Below are positions 50,840 through 60,727 of a stretch of 64,000 nucleotides of DNA, piece by piece (the stretch's first letter is position 1; the number at the start of each line of letters is the position of its first letter). Source of the stretch: HK1 sp965221725 (lineage in GTDB: Bacteria > Pseudomonadota > Gammaproteobacteria > HK1). The stretch spans positions 2,728,001-2,792,000 of the forward strand of contig OZ244909.1 of NCBI GenBank assembly GCA_965221725.1, written 5' to 3'. The position numbers and the translations under genes were made by a program. Under the pieces are notes generated by a model that saw nothing but the letters and a program-made list of their open reading frames with translations, was not told where the DNA came from and made no database searches.

Positions 50840-52300
50840 ATGGAACATCAAATGCGAATCGCCACATCTCCCCAAATGGATTCTTCTTCCTCGGACTTGC
50901 CGCCCCATGATGATGCGGGCGCCCCCTCCCCCGAGCCCGCCGGATCGCAACCGCTTACCGGTGACGATCCGGCGCCCGAGCGGCTGCTCACCGGCGTGAA
51001 GTTCGCGAGTTTCGACCTCGAACCAACCATCCTGCGCGGTCTCGACGATGCCGGTTTCGAGTACTGCACGCCCATTCAGGCGCAGTCGCTGCCGGCAATG
51101 CTGGCGGGCCGGGACGTCGAGGGGCAGGCCCAGACCGGCACCGGAAAGACCGCCGCGTTTCTGGTCGGGATCATGAACCGGCTGTTGCGCGAGCCGTCGC
51201 CGGCGGATGTTGCGGGCAGCCAGCCCCGTGCCGTGGTGATCGCGCCCACCCGCGAGCTGGCGGTGCAGATCCACGCCGACGCCGAACAGCTCGGCCGACA
51301 CACCGGTCTGCGGTTCGGCGTGGTCTTCGGCGGGACCGGCTACGATTCCCAGCGCCGGATGCTCGCCGATGGTCTCGATGTACTGATCGGCACCCCGGGA
51401 CGGCTCATCGACTACTTCAAGCAGAAGGTCTATCACCTGCAGGCGGTGCGGGTGGCGGTGCTCGACGAAGCGGACCGGATGTTCGACCTGGGGTTCATCC
51501 GCGACATCCGTTACCTGCTGAGGCGTATGCCGCCCCCGCAGAAGCGGCTGAGCCTCCTGTTCTCGGCCACGCTCTCGATGCGGGTGCGCGAACTCGCGTA
51601 CGAACACATGCACTCCCCGACCATGGTCGACGCGACCCCGGAGAACAACGTCACCGTCGCCTCCGTTACCCAGCGGCTCTTTCACGTCGGCGAGCACGAG
51701 AAGATTCCGCTGCTCATCGGGTTGCTCCGGCGCATGGATGTCACGCGCACGATCATCTTCTTCAACACCAAGCGCGAGGCGGAGAAGGTCGATGCATGGC
51801 TGGCCGGCAACGGTTTCATCGCCGGCATGCTGAACGGCGACGTGCCGCAGAACAAGCGCCTGGCTCTGCTCGACCAGTTCAAGCGCGGCGAGCTGCCGAT
51901 CCTCCTTGCCACGGATGTGGCCGCACGGGGGCTGCACATTCCGGACGTGAGCCACGTCTTCAACTACGACCTGCCGCAGGACGCCGAGGACTACGTGCAC
52001 CGCGTCGGGCGCACCGCCCGCGCCGGTGCGAAGGGTGACGCGGTGAGCTTCTCGTGCGAACGGTTCTGCTATTCGCTGACCGAGATCGAAGCCTTCATCG
52101 GGCAGACGATTCCGGCCGAGGTGGCGAGTGCGGAGCTGCTGGCGGACCCCGAACCCCCGAACCGGCGCCGGCATCCGCGGCTGCCGGGTCAGCGCCGGGG
52201 CCAAGGCCAGAGGCGTAGTCAGGGGCGTGGCCGAAGCCGTGGCCCCTCCGGTGGACCGCGCCGCGGCTCACGGCACCGGCCCCGAGAGGCCCAATCGTGA
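50840..52300 (+). CDS. rhlB: DEAD-box RNA helicase RhlB
   Basis: About 486 residues. Q motif FDLEPTILRGLDDAGFEYCTPIQAQS (in part near residues 55-80), Walker A AQTGTGKT, PTRELAVQ, GG, TPGR, DEAD box VLDEADRMFDLGF, SAT, then LLATDVAARGLHIPD and HRVGRTARAG. The C-terminal tail is Arg/Gly/Gln-rich (GQRRGQGQRRSQGRGRSRGP), as in RhlB and RhlE. The gene is divergent from trxA, the E. coli arrangement, which supports RhlB, a degradosome helicase. The start is unsettled: ATGs at 50819, 50840, 50852 and 50876 are in frame and none has a strong ribosome site. Confidence 0.9.
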   Translation: MEHQMRIATSPQMDSSSSDLPPHDDAGAPSPEPAGSQPLTGDDPAPERLLTGVKFASFDLEPTILRGLDDAGFEYCTPIQAQSLPAMLAGRDVEGQAQTGTGKTAAFLVGIMNRLLREPSPADVAGSQPRAVVIAPTRELAVQIHADAEQLGRHTGLRFGVVFGGTGYDSQRRMLADGLDVLIGTPGRLIDYFKQKVYHLQAVRVAVLDEADRMFDLGFIRDIRYLLRRMPPPQKRLSLLFSATLSMRVRELAYEHMHSPTMVDATPENNVTVASVTQRLFHVGEHEKIPLLIGLLRRMDVTRTIIFFNTKREAEKVDAWLAGNGFIAGMLNGDVPQNKRLALLDQFKRGELPILLATDVAARGLHIPDVSHVFNYDLPQDAEDYVHRVGRTARAGAKGDAVSFSCERFCYSLTEIEAFIGQTIPAEVASAELLADPEPPNRRRHPRLPGQRRGQGQRRSQGRGRSRGPSGGPRRGSRHRPREAQS

Positions 52301-52986
52301 ATGCGGCGGTACCCGAGGGTCTCGACCCGCCCGTCGTCGTCGAGCCGTCGGAGCCCGCGACCGCGGCCGTGGTGTGGCTGCATGGCCTCGGCGCCGACGG
52401 GCATGACTTCGAGCCCGTCGCGGCGGAGCTCGGCCGGGCCGGACTCCACGGCGTGCGCTACGTGTTCCCGCATGCGCCGGTGCGCCCGGTCACCGTCAAC
52501 GGCGGGATGGCGATGCGCGCCTGGTACGACATCACCGAATCCGAACTCGACCGCCGGGCCGACGAAGAGGGCGTGCGGGCATCGGCCGGCATCGCTCGCG
52601 CGCTGGTGGACGAGCAGGTCGCGCGCGGCATCGCCGCGGAACGCATCGTGCTCGCGGGGTTCTCCCAGGGCGGCGCCATCGCGCTCTTCGCGGGCCTGCG
52701 TCTTCCGCTGCGGATCGCGGGCATCCTCGCCCTTTCGACTTACCTGCCGGTGGCGGGGGCGCTGGCCGCGGAGGCGCATCCCGCGAGCCGCGACGTGCCG
52801 ATCTTCCTCGCCCATGGCAGCCAGGACCCGGTGATCGCGCTCTCGCTCTCGGAGCGTTCAGGTTCCACGATGGCGGGTCTCGGGTACAGCGTCGAGGTCC
52901 ACACCTATCCGATGCCCCATTCGGTCTGCGCAGAGGAGATCAGGGACATCGGGCACTGGCTGCAACGAGTGCTTGCATCGCGTTGA
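52297..52986 (+). CDS. Carboxylesterase/phospholipase, LYPLA family
   Basis: A 229-residue alpha/beta hydrolase. Oxyanion strand VVWLHGLGADGHDFEP (near residue 25), nucleophile GFSQGGAIAL (Ser near 128), Asp in AHGSQDPVIALS, and His in YPMPHSVCAEE complete the triad. It matches acyl-protein thioesterase/carboxylesterase 2 (EstB-like). The GTG start overlaps the rhlB stop as GTGA, so it is likely co-translated with rhlB. The first 20 residues are weakly conserved. Confidence 0.92.
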   Translation: MNAAVPEGLDPPVVVEPSEPATAAVVWLHGLGADGHDFEPVAAELGRAGLHGVRYVFPHAPVRPVTVNGGMAMRAWYDITESELDRRADEEGVRASAGIARALVDEQVARGIAAERIVLAGFSQGGAIALFAGLRLPLRIAGILALSTYLPVAGALAAEAHPASRDVPIFLAHGSQDPVIALSLSERSGSTMAGLGYSVEVHTYPMPHSVCAEEIRDIGHWLQRVLASR

Positions 52987-53189
52987 CCGGCATCGCCTCG
53001 CTTCGGATATCGGTGAGGCCGGAAGCGAGGCATTGACGCCGGATCGGCGCATTGCGCGCGTCAGGGGGTTGCGGAGGGCGGCGGCTCCGCGCAGTGGCGG
53101 CCCGGGGTCCCGATTCGAAGCCTCGCGAGCAATGCGAGCCGAGGGTCCGGCGGGGCTGTGGGTGGCCGATCGGGCCAGTCAAGGGCCGG

Positions 53190-54215
53190 TCAGCGGGGCT
53201 TCAGCCAGTGCGCCGCCTCGATCGCGTGGTAGGTGATGATCAGGTCGGCGCCGGCCCGCTTGATGGCGGTGAGGTTCTCGAGAGTGATCGAACGCTCGTC
53301 GAGCCACCCGCGTTCGCCGGCCGCCTTCACCATCGAGTACTCCCCGCTCACGTTGTAGGCGACCATCGGTACCTCGGGGTGTGCGTCATGTACCCGGCGG
53401 ATGACGTCCAGATAGGCAAGGGCGGGTTTGACCATGAGGAAGTCGGCCCCTTCCTCGATGTCGAGCGCCGCCTCCCTGAGCGCCTCCCGCACATTCGCGG
53501 GGTCCATCTGGTGGGTGCGTCGGTCGCCGAACTTCGGCGTGCCCTGGGCCGCGTCCCGGAATGGTCCGTAGAACGCCGAGGCGTACTTGACGGCATACGA
53601 CATCACGGGCACGTGATCGTACCCGTCTTCGTCGAGCCCCTCGCGGATGGCGGCGACCATGCCGTCGATCATGCCGCTCGGCGCGACGATGTCGACGCCG
53701 GCTCGCGCGTGGCTCGCCGCGACGCGGGCGAGGATGTCGAGCGTCTCGTCGTTCAGCACGTAGCCGGCCGGGAGCGCCGGATTCTCGTGGTTCAGCACCC
53801 CGCAGTGGCCGTGGTCGGTGTACTCGCACAGGCACACGTCGGTGACGACCAGAAGTTCGGGCAGTGCCTCCTTCAACCGGCGGATGGCACGCTGGATGAT
53901 GCCGTCGTCGTCGAAGTTCTCTTCGCCGATCGGGTCCTTGGCGGCGGGGATGCCGAAGAGCAGTACCGCGCGGATGCCGGCCGCCGCCGCTCTCTCCGCT
54001 TCCTCGATCGCCCGGTCGATGGAGAGCTGATGGATCCCCGGCATCGACGGGATCGGATCGCGCACGTTCTCGCCGTGGACGATGAACAGCGGATAGATGA
54101 AGTCGGCCGGAGAGAGCTCCGTCTCCCGCACCACGGCGCGAAGCGCACCGGTGTGGCGCAGGCGGCGGGGGCGGTTGCGAAGAGGACGGGCCGCGAGTCT
54201 CGTTCCGGTATCCAT
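53190..54215 (-). CDS. hemB: Porphobilinogen synthase
   Basis: A 341-residue delta-aminolevulinate dehydratase of haem synthesis. Catalytic lysine in MSYAVKYASAFYGPFRDAA (near residue 210) and Schiff-base lysine in FLMVKPALAYLDVI (near 262). The region DVCLCEYTDHGHCGVL (near 131-146) holds the zinc-site cysteines of zinc-dependent enzymes. ATG at 54213-54215 gives the usual N-terminus after a few basic residues. The upstream in-frame extension is unsupported. The product serves cytochrome and DyP haem. Confidence 0.97.
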   Translation of the reverse strand: MDTGTRLAARPLRNRPRRLRHTGALRAVVRETELSPADFIYPLFIVHGENVRDPIPSMPGIHQLSIDRAIEEAERAAAAGIRAVLLFGIPAAKDPIGEENFDDDGIIQRAIRRLKEALPELLVVTDVCLCEYTDHGHCGVLNHENPALPAGYVLNDETLDILARVAASHARAGVDIVAPSGMIDGMVAAIREGLDEDGYDHVPVMSYAVKYASAFYGPFRDAAQGTPKFGDRRTHQMDPANVREALREAALDIEEGADFLMVKPALAYLDVIRRVHDAHPEVPMVAYNVSGEYSMVKAAGERGWLDERSITLENLTAIKRAGADLIITYHAIEAAHWLKPR

Positions 54216-54414
54216 AGCCGATCTCCGGGTCGCTCTCCGGCTCGAAGAACCATCGCGACCACTGCCGCGGCGGTCTCCGCAGTCTGCCGCTCTCGCTACG
54301 ACGAGGCGGCCGACAACCACTTGCGAGACGACATGAAGGTGCCGGTCGCGAAGCGCTTCAAGGCAACGAGGCGGCTGCGGCCACCCCGTCCTGTCCGGCC
54401 CTGATCGATGCGAC

Positions 54415-54891
54415 TCAAAAAGGACTGGACCAGGGAAAGATGATGCCGGCAGCGGCACTCCGGGAGTCGTCCAACTCCACCGCTGCCGCTCTCCCTGTCC
54501 GTCTGTCCGATCCATCATCGATGAACAGCTCGACCAGGAACGCTTCCGGCCCTTCTGTCGCATCATCGTCCGCGTTCGTCTGGACAGTGAAGGTCTGCAC
54601 GGTGTCACGCGGCGCGAAAAACAGCGTTCCGCTCGACCCTGCATAGTCATCGCCCGCCGTCGCCGCATCGCTATGTATCGTGCTGGTATCGGGGTTGGTC
54701 GCCCAGCGGATCAGGGTTTCGGCCGGACCGTGCTTGACAACCGTGAACGTGGTTTCACTCCCCTCGTACCCGAAAAATACCGACCGGGTGAAACCAATCG
54801 TGGTCACGCCTTCGTCCTGCGCCGCCGCACTGGCGGGGAGGAGGGGGCCGGCGGCGGCCAGGATCAACGCTGCGATCTTGAGCATCTTCAT
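54415..54891 (-). CDS. Small secreted Calx-beta domain protein
   Basis: A 158-residue protein with a signal peptide (MKMLKIAALILAAAGPLL, cleavage probably ASA-AAQ near residue 24) and one Calx-beta repeat: VFFGYEGSETTFTVVKHGPA, DAATAGDDYAGSSGTLFFAP, TVQTNADDDATEGPEAFLVE. The acidic DDDATEGPE loop is the usual calcium site. AGGA lies six bases upstream of the ATG. It is divergent from the DyP peroxidase gene and ends 199 bases from the hemB start. Role unknown; a second such protein is at 34336. Confidence 0.75.
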   Translation of the reverse strand: MKMLKIAALILAAAGPLLPASAAAQDEGVTTIGFTRSVFFGYEGSETTFTVVKHGPAETLIRWATNPDTSTIHSDAATAGDDYAGSSGTLFFAPRDTVQTFTVQTNADDDATEGPEAFLVELFIDDGSDRRTGRAAAVELDDSRSAAAGIIFPWSSPF

Positions 54892-54991
54892 GGGTTGTCC
54901 TTTGGTGTACGGTGGTTTGCTCGGCAGCCCGGATGGGCTGACGGGACAAGATGCTTGCAGAGGCTTGCCGCCGAGTCCAGAACGATTTTCC

Positions 54992-55021
54992 TATGGGGGC
55001 GATAAGTATGGGGGCGATAAG
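54992..55021 (+). promoter_or_regulatory. Tandem 15-bp repeat complementary to the DyP start region
   Basis: TATGGGGGCGATAAG occurs twice in tandem (54992-55006 and 55007-55021). Each contains ATGGGGGCGAT, which is the complement, with one bulge, of ATCGCCCCCCAT at 55072-55083, the region including the ribosome site and start codon of the DyP gene. If the transcript begins upstream, either copy could pair with and mask the start. Confidence 0.45.
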
Positions 55022-55081
55022 TCGATATTGTGCGATCATCGTGATCATCCATTCTGGACATCGACCCGAGGATCGCCCCCC

Positions 55082-55999
55082 ATGACCGCCGATGCCTCCC
55101 AGCGCGCCATCTTCGACGAGTCCGCGCGCTACCACCGGTTTCTGGAGTATCGCGCCGGCGATGCAATCGATCACGCCCGGGTAACCCGCACCGTCGCGAC
55201 CGCACTGGCGGCGGCACGGGAAGGCGTCGACCGTCCGGCCCGCATCGTGGTCGCGTTCGGCCGTCGGCTGTGGTCGGCGCTCGCGCCGGATGCGGTGCCT
55301 TCCGATCTGCGCGACTTCGAGACCATCCGCGGCGTCGACGGCCATGTCGCTCCCGCCACCCAGTGCGACCTGTGGATCTGGCTCCAGGGCGACGGCGAGG
55401 ACGAGAACGTCGCCCGCACTCTCGCGCTCCATGCGGCGTTGCGCGGCGACTTCGCACTTTCGCTGGAGCAGCCGGGATTCACCTACTTCGCCTCGCGCGA
55501 CCTCATCGACTTCGAGGATGGCACCGCCAACCCCAAGGACGACGATGCGCGCACCGAAGCCGCCGTGGTGCCCGATGGGCCGGGCGCCGGCGGCAGCATC
55601 GTGCTTGTCCAGCGCTGGGTGCACGATCTCGACAAGTTCGCGGCGCTCGACGTCGCCGCGCAGGAAGCGGTCATCGGCCGGACCAAGGCCGACAGCATCG
55701 AGCTCGAAGGCGACGAGATGCCCCCCGACTCCCACGTCTCCCGAACCGATGTCACGAAGGACGGGGTGGCGTTGAAGGTCTACCGGCGCAGTGCCCCCTA
55801 CGCGACGCTCGCCCGGCACGGGCTCTACTTCCTGGCGTTCGCGCGGGCACGGGAGCGACACCAGATTCAGCTCGAGCGGATGTTCGGAGTATCCGGCGAC
55901 GGGCTTCATGATCGACTCATCGAATTCTCCCGCGCCGACACCGGAAGCTACCTGTTCGCCCCGGGCGAACGCGCGCTGGCGGAGGCGCTCGCGTCCTGA
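55082..55999 (+). CDS. DyP-type haem peroxidase (YfeX-like)
   Basis: A 305-residue dye-decolourising peroxidase. Distal motif DLIDFEDGTANP (GxxDG type, Asp near residue 145), the proximal haem histidine in PPDSHVSRTDV (near 222), and the following VALKVYRRSAPYATLARHG with ARERHQIQLERMFG. No signal peptide, so cytoplasmic. It reduces peroxide with an organic donor; YfeX members also act on porphyrinogens. The ATG at 55082 follows GAGGAT at ten bases; the start region is complementary to a tandem repeat upstream. Divergent from the small Calx-beta gene. Confidence 0.93.
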   Translation: MTADASQRAIFDESARYHRFLEYRAGDAIDHARVTRTVATALAAAREGVDRPARIVVAFGRRLWSALAPDAVPSDLRDFETIRGVDGHVAPATQCDLWIWLQGDGEDENVARTLALHAALRGDFALSLEQPGFTYFASRDLIDFEDGTANPKDDDARTEAAVVPDGPGAGGSIVLVQRWVHDLDKFAALDVAAQEAVIGRTKADSIELEGDEMPPDSHVSRTDVTKDGVALKVYRRSAPYATLARHGLYFLAFARARERHQIQLERMFGVSGDGLHDRLIEFSRADTGSYLFAPGERALAEALAS

Positions 56000-56102
56000 G
56001 TGGAGGTGGTACTCGTTTGCGTTTCCCGCCCCCATCCATGGAAGGTCGAGTTTCCAAGCTTGATTCGCCACCGAGAGCACACCCGCCACGAGATGCAGAC
56101 CG

Positions 56103-56513
56103 ATGAAAGATTCCGCTCTGCCGGGCATCAGCGTGGTCACCCTCGGCGTCGCCGACATGGCGCGGGCGGAGCGCTTCTACACGGACGGGCTCGGGCTCGA
56201 GCATGCCTGGCCGCCGGGCGAGGTCATCTACTTCAAGCTTGCGGGGGCACGCCTCGCGCTCTTCCCGCGGGATGCGCTGGCTCGCTACGCGGGAATGGTG
56301 CCGACGGTGCCCGGAGGCTTCGGCGGCATGACACTTTCGTGCAATGTCGTGTCGCGCACGGAGGTCGACGCCCTGGTCCACCGCGCCGAGTCGGCGGGCG
56401 CGACAGTGGTCAGGGCGCCGGAGACCGTGGGCTGGGGCGGTTACTGCGCCTGGATCGCCGATCCCGACGGTCACCTGTGGGAGATCGTATGGAATCCGAA
56501 GTGGGACGGATGA
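56103..56513 (+). CDS. VOC-family (glyoxalase-like) protein
   Basis: A 136-residue protein with two beta-alpha-beta-beta-beta modules: ISVVTLGVADMARAERFYTDGLGL (residues 9-33) and TVVRAPETVGWGGYCAWIADPDGHLWEIVWNP at the end, with a metal-ligand Glu in LWEIVW. A ligand His in the first module is not evident (the position reads TLG), so metal binding is uncertain. Role unknown; typical members act in resistance or lactoylglutathione-type chemistry. The gene follows DyP by 103 bases and may be co-transcribed. Confidence 0.85.
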   Translation: MKDSALPGISVVTLGVADMARAERFYTDGLGLEHAWPPGEVIYFKLAGARLALFPRDALARYAGMVPTVPGGFGGMTLSCNVVSRTEVDALVHRAESAGATVVRAPETVGWGGYCAWIADPDGHLWEIVWNPKWDG

Positions 56514-56613
56514 GGCCGCGGCGCCGAACGCGACACCGGCGCGACTCCGGCCTGACGGGAATCACCGGGCCCACGCGGCTCTCGATGGCCCTGTCGCCGC
56601 CGAAGGGGCGACA

Positions 56614-56946
56614 ATGCGACCCATGCGCAAGGTCTACGCATCCGACAACCACGCCATCGTCGGGTTCGTGCGTCAGGTGCTTGATGACGACGCCATCCCC
56701 TGCATCGTCCGCAACGACTTCCTCGGCGGCGGCGCCGGCGATCTGCCCGTCAACGAGACGTGGCCGGAGATCTGGGTGATCGAAAACCGGGACTTCGAGC
56801 GGGCGCTCGCCCTTGTCGATGCGGTGCTCGCGACCGACCAAGCGGGCAAGCCCGCATGGCGCTGCACCTCGTGCGATGAGTTGATGGAAGGCCAGTTCAC
56901 CGACTGCTGGCGCTGTGGCGCAGCCCGCTCGCGGCTGGATCGCTGA
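56614..56946 (+). CDS. DUF2007 protein with C-terminal zinc ribbon
   Basis: A 110-residue protein. Residues 1-75 match the DUF2007 'putative signal-transducing' fold (KVYASDNHAIVGFVRQVLDD, IPCIVRNDFLGGGAGDLP, PEIWVIENRDFERALALVD). The end carries a zinc-ribbon-like pair, CTSCDE and CWRCGA (near residues 84 and 99). ATG at 56614 with GGGGCG nearby; an in-frame ATG at 56623 is an alternative. The function of the family is not known. Confidence 0.85.
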   Translation: MRPMRKVYASDNHAIVGFVRQVLDDDAIPCIVRNDFLGGGAGDLPVNETWPEIWVIENRDFERALALVDAVLATDQAGKPAWRCTSCDELMEGQFTDCWRCGAARSRLDR

Positions 56947-57099
56947 CCGATCGATCGACCGACCACGCGCATCCGATTCCGACCCACATCGTGCCCGAGG
57001 TGAAGCCCCGAGCGCGGGGGCGTGCCGACAACGGGCATGTCGCCGCGCGGTGGCATAATGCGCCGCAGTGTCCAGAGACGCCTGGCGGAGAATCCACCC

Positions 57100-57603
57100 G
57101 TGGCATACACCCTCGAACAGTTTGCTGACGACTGCCGCACCGCCCTGCGCGAGCGGGAGGCCAGGGACGCGCGCGAGACCATCCGGGCGTGCTGCAGCCG
57201 GGCCTGCAACGACGACGCATTCGTCGCGGCTCACTTCGGTCCGGACAACATCTCGCCCCGCCGGATCCTCTACCAAGACCCCGACCTCGGCTTCTGCATC
57301 CTGTCCCATGTGAACACGGGTGCCAGCGAGAGCCGTCCGCACGATCACGGGCCGAGCTGGGCGGTGTATTCGCAGGTCGAGGGCCGCACGGAGATGACGG
57401 ACTGGCGGGTGATCAAGGCATGCGATGGCGACACCCCCGGGGTTGTGGAGGCGGCCCGCACCTACACCCTGGACCGAGGGGACGCGCACATCTACCACGA
57501 AGGCGACATCCACTCGCCGCGACGCGAGGGCTCGACGAAGCTGCTGCGCATCGAAGGCATGAAGCTCGACGGCGTGCCGCGCGGCTACTTCGATCCGGCC
57601 TGA
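57100..57603 (+). CDS. Cupin-fold predicted metal-dependent protein
   Basis: A 167-residue protein with a helical N-terminal part (FADDCRTALREREARDARET) and a cupin beta-barrel. The metal motif is SRPHDHGPSWAVYSQVEG (His-x-His near residues 89-91), with a second motif in DAHIYHEGDIHSPRREGST. It resembles the double-stranded beta-helix enzymes predicted by genome analyses and cysteine-dioxygenase-like cupins; no substrate can be named. The GTG at 57100 has GGAG nine bases upstream and is preferred to ATGs at 57022-57058. Confidence 0.75.
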   Translation: MAYTLEQFADDCRTALREREARDARETIRACCSRACNDDAFVAAHFGPDNISPRRILYQDPDLGFCILSHVNTGASESRPHDHGPSWAVYSQVEGRTEMTDWRVIKACDGDTPGVVEAARTYTLDRGDAHIYHEGDIHSPRREGSTKLLRIEGMKLDGVPRGYFDPA

Positions 57604-57730
57604 CCTCCTCGCGCCCGCGGCGTGCGACGGCCGCCGTGCGTCCCGACAGGGACGAGGGCGCCGGCGGGTCATCCTCTCGATCAGCCCCGATGGCGGCGCG
57701 CGTCGCCCTCCTGCACGCCGCCCCGGACAA

Positions 57731-57763
57731 CCCAGGCAACTCCCAGGCAACTCCCAGGACAAC
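57731..57763. repeat. 11-bp tandem repeat upstream of the acyl-CoA dehydrogenase
   Basis: CCCAGGCAACT occurs at 57731-57741 and 57742-57752, with a third, altered copy (CCCAGGACAAC) after it. The array ends 12 bases before the start codon and so occupies the ribosome-binding region. Confidence 0.85.
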
Positions 57764-57774
57764 GAGACACGGCC

Positions 57775-58992
57775 ATGCCCCAGCCCGCTGAGCACATCCG
57801 CAGCACCCGGACCGCCCCGCCGCCGCGCTTCGACTGGACCGATCCGCTTCTGCTGGAGAGCGCCCTCACCGAGGAAGAGCGCCTGGTCCGGGACACCGCC
57901 CGCGACTACGCGCAGAGCGCGCTGATGTCGCGCATTGTGGAGGCGCACCGCACCGAGCACTTCGACCCTGTGATCATGCGGGAGATGGGGGAGCGCGGGC
58001 TGCTCGGAGCCACCATCGACGGATACGGCTGCGCCGGTGCCGGGTATGTGAGCTACGGGCTCGTCGCCCGGGAGATCGAACGGGTCGATTCCGGCTACCG
58101 CTCGGCGCTCAGCGTGCAGTCGAGCCTGGTCATGCACCCCATCCATGCCTACGGAGACGAGACGCAGCGCGAGAAGTACCTGCCGCGCCTCGCGACCGGG
58201 GAGCTGATCGGCTGCTTCGGGCTCACCGAGCCCGACGCCGGCTCGGACCCCGGGTCGATGACCACCCGCGCCCGCGCGGTCGATGGCGGCTACCTGCTGA
58301 CGGGAACGAAGACCTGGATCAGCAACGCTCCGGTCGCCGATGTCTTCGTGGTCTGGGCGAAGAACGACGGGGGCGTCATTCGCGGGTTCATTCTGGAGAG
58401 GGGCATGCGGGGCCTGTCCGCCCCGAAGATCGACGGCAAGTTCTCGCTGCGGGCGTCGGCCACCGGCCAGGTCGTGATGGACGGTGTCTTCGTCCCCGCC
58501 GAGAACGAGCTGCCCGGCGCCTCGGGGCTCAAGGGGCCGTTCGGATGTCTCACCCGCGCCCGCTACGGCATCGCCTGGGGGGCGCTCGGGGCGGCGGAGT
58601 TCTGCTGGCACGCGGCGCGCGACTACGTGCTGGAGCGCCGGCAGTTCGGCCGCCCCCTCGCCGCCAACCAGCTCGTGCAGAAGAAGCTTGCCGACATGCA
58701 GACCGAGATTGCGGTCGGTCTGGCCGCGAGCCTGCGGCTCGGGCGGCTGTTCGACGAGGGCGCCGCGCCCCACGAGGCGGTGTCGATGCTCAAACGCAAT
58801 TCCGCCGGCAAGGCACTCGACATCGCGCGCATGGCCCGCGACATGCACGGCGCGAACGGCATCGCCGACGAATACCACGTCATCCGGCATCTGCTGAACC
58901 TGGAGGCGGTCAACACCTACGAGGGAACCCACGACGTGCACGCCCTGATCCTCGGGCGCGCACAGACGGGAATCGCGGCGTTCGGGGGGTAG
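57775..58992 (+). CDS. gcdH: Acyl-CoA dehydrogenase, glutaryl-CoA dehydrogenase type
   Basis: A 405-residue FAD enzyme. It matches glutaryl-CoA dehydrogenases: FDWTDPLLLESALTEEERLV near the N-terminus, CFGLTEPDAGSDPGSM, TGTKTWISNAPVADVFVVWA, MHGANGIADEYHVIRHLLN, and the catalytic Glu in NTYEGTHDVHALILGRA (near residue 385). It oxidises and decarboxylates glutaryl-CoA from lysine or aromatic degradation to crotonyl-CoA, passing electrons to ETF (compare etfA at the left edge). The ATG at 57775 begins the MPQPAEHIRST leader. A repeat lies just upstream. Confidence 0.92.
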   Translation: MPQPAEHIRSTRTAPPPRFDWTDPLLLESALTEEERLVRDTARDYAQSALMSRIVEAHRTEHFDPVIMREMGERGLLGATIDGYGCAGAGYVSYGLVAREIERVDSGYRSALSVQSSLVMHPIHAYGDETQREKYLPRLATGELIGCFGLTEPDAGSDPGSMTTRARAVDGGYLLTGTKTWISNAPVADVFVVWAKNDGGVIRGFILERGMRGLSAPKIDGKFSLRASATGQVVMDGVFVPAENELPGASGLKGPFGCLTRARYGIAWGALGAAEFCWHAARDYVLERRQFGRPLAANQLVQKKLADMQTEIAVGLAASLRLGRLFDEGAAPHEAVSMLKRNSAGKALDIARMARDMHGANGIADEYHVIRHLLNLEAVNTYEGTHDVHALILGRAQTGIAAFGG

Positions 58993-59144
58993 GGATGATT
59001 TTGCGCCCGTCAGTGGCGGTTGAATCACGTCGGAGCGGGAGGAAGGTTCGAGGGACTGTATCCGGCTTTCCCAGCCCGGCATGGCTCGTCAATCCGAGCG
59101 GCGGGACGATCAAACGCCGGAAATCGCCACGGGAGGTGTGAACC

Positions 59145-59360
59145 GTGAGTAATACCTACACCGCCATCTTCGAACGAGATGGCGAATGGCACATCGCCTA
59201 CTGTCCCGAGGTACCGGGAGCCAATGGTCAGGGCCGGACGAAGCAGGAGGCCCGCAAGAGCCTCGCGGACGCGATCGGGTTGATCTTGCAGGACCGTCTG
59301 GACGATGCACTCCGAGGCCTTCCGGACCACGCCGAACGAGATGTCGTGGTCGTCCCGTGA
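59145..59360 (+). CDS. hicB: HicB-family antitoxin
   Basis: A 71-residue protein of the partial RNase-H-like HicB fold: YTAIFERDGEWHIAYCPEVPGANGQGRTKQEARKSLADAI (split: residues 5-18 and 19-44). It lacks the C-terminal DNA-binding domain of longer HicB proteins. The GTG start has GGAGG eight bases upstream. Its stop overlaps the hicA start as GTGA. It should bind and inhibit HicA. Here the antitoxin gene comes first, the reverse of the E. coli hicA-hicB order. Confidence 0.88.
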   Translation: MSNTYTAIFERDGEWHIAYCPEVPGANGQGRTKQEARKSLADAIGLILQDRLDDALRGLPDHAERDVVVVP

Positions 59361-59548
59361 AGAGGAGCGCCCTTGTGCGGCATCGCCAACGATATGGCTG
59401 TCATCTCAAGCGTGAGGGCTCGTCACACTCGCTCTGGCGCAATCCCGCTACTGGCGCGACGGAAGCAATTCCCCGGCATGTGGAGATTCCCAACCATCTG
59501 GTGGATAAAATTTGCCGGGAGCTTTCCGTACCGAAAATCGGCAGATGA
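59357..59548 (+). CDS. hicA: HicA-family mRNA interferase toxin
   Basis: A 63-residue double-stranded-RNA-binding-fold toxin that cleaves mRNA. It reads VKRSALVRHRQRYGCHLKRE and then GSSHSLWRNPATGATEAIPRH with the catalytic-type histidine in SSHS (near residue 24), and PNHLVDKICRELSVP at the end. The GTG start overlaps the hicB stop by four bases. Full length and coupled to hicB, so a working type II toxin-antitoxin pair is likely. Confidence 0.9.
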   Translation: MKRSALVRHRQRYGCHLKREGSSHSLWRNPATGATEAIPRHVEIPNHLVDKICRELSVPKIGR

Positions 59549-59641
59549 TTTCGTCGAACGAAACGTCCGCCGACCGCGGACTTTTCTGGACCGCGATCGA
59601 CATGCCAGGCACCGAGAAACCAGCGAGAGATGGTGGTTCGT

Positions 59642-60550
<909 letters not shown>

Positions 60551-60727
60551 TTCGGGCCATGTCGATCTTCACGGGCGAACCGGGTTTGCCGGAAGGGATG
60601 TCCTGCGGGAAAGGTTGAGGCGACGACGGGTGGCGGGTAAAGGGCGCTCGGCGGTCTCGCGCCGGGAACGAGCGCCGCGCATGCCTCGTCGGCCCGAGGC
60701 GCGGCTTCGCCAGCCACCCGCGCACAC

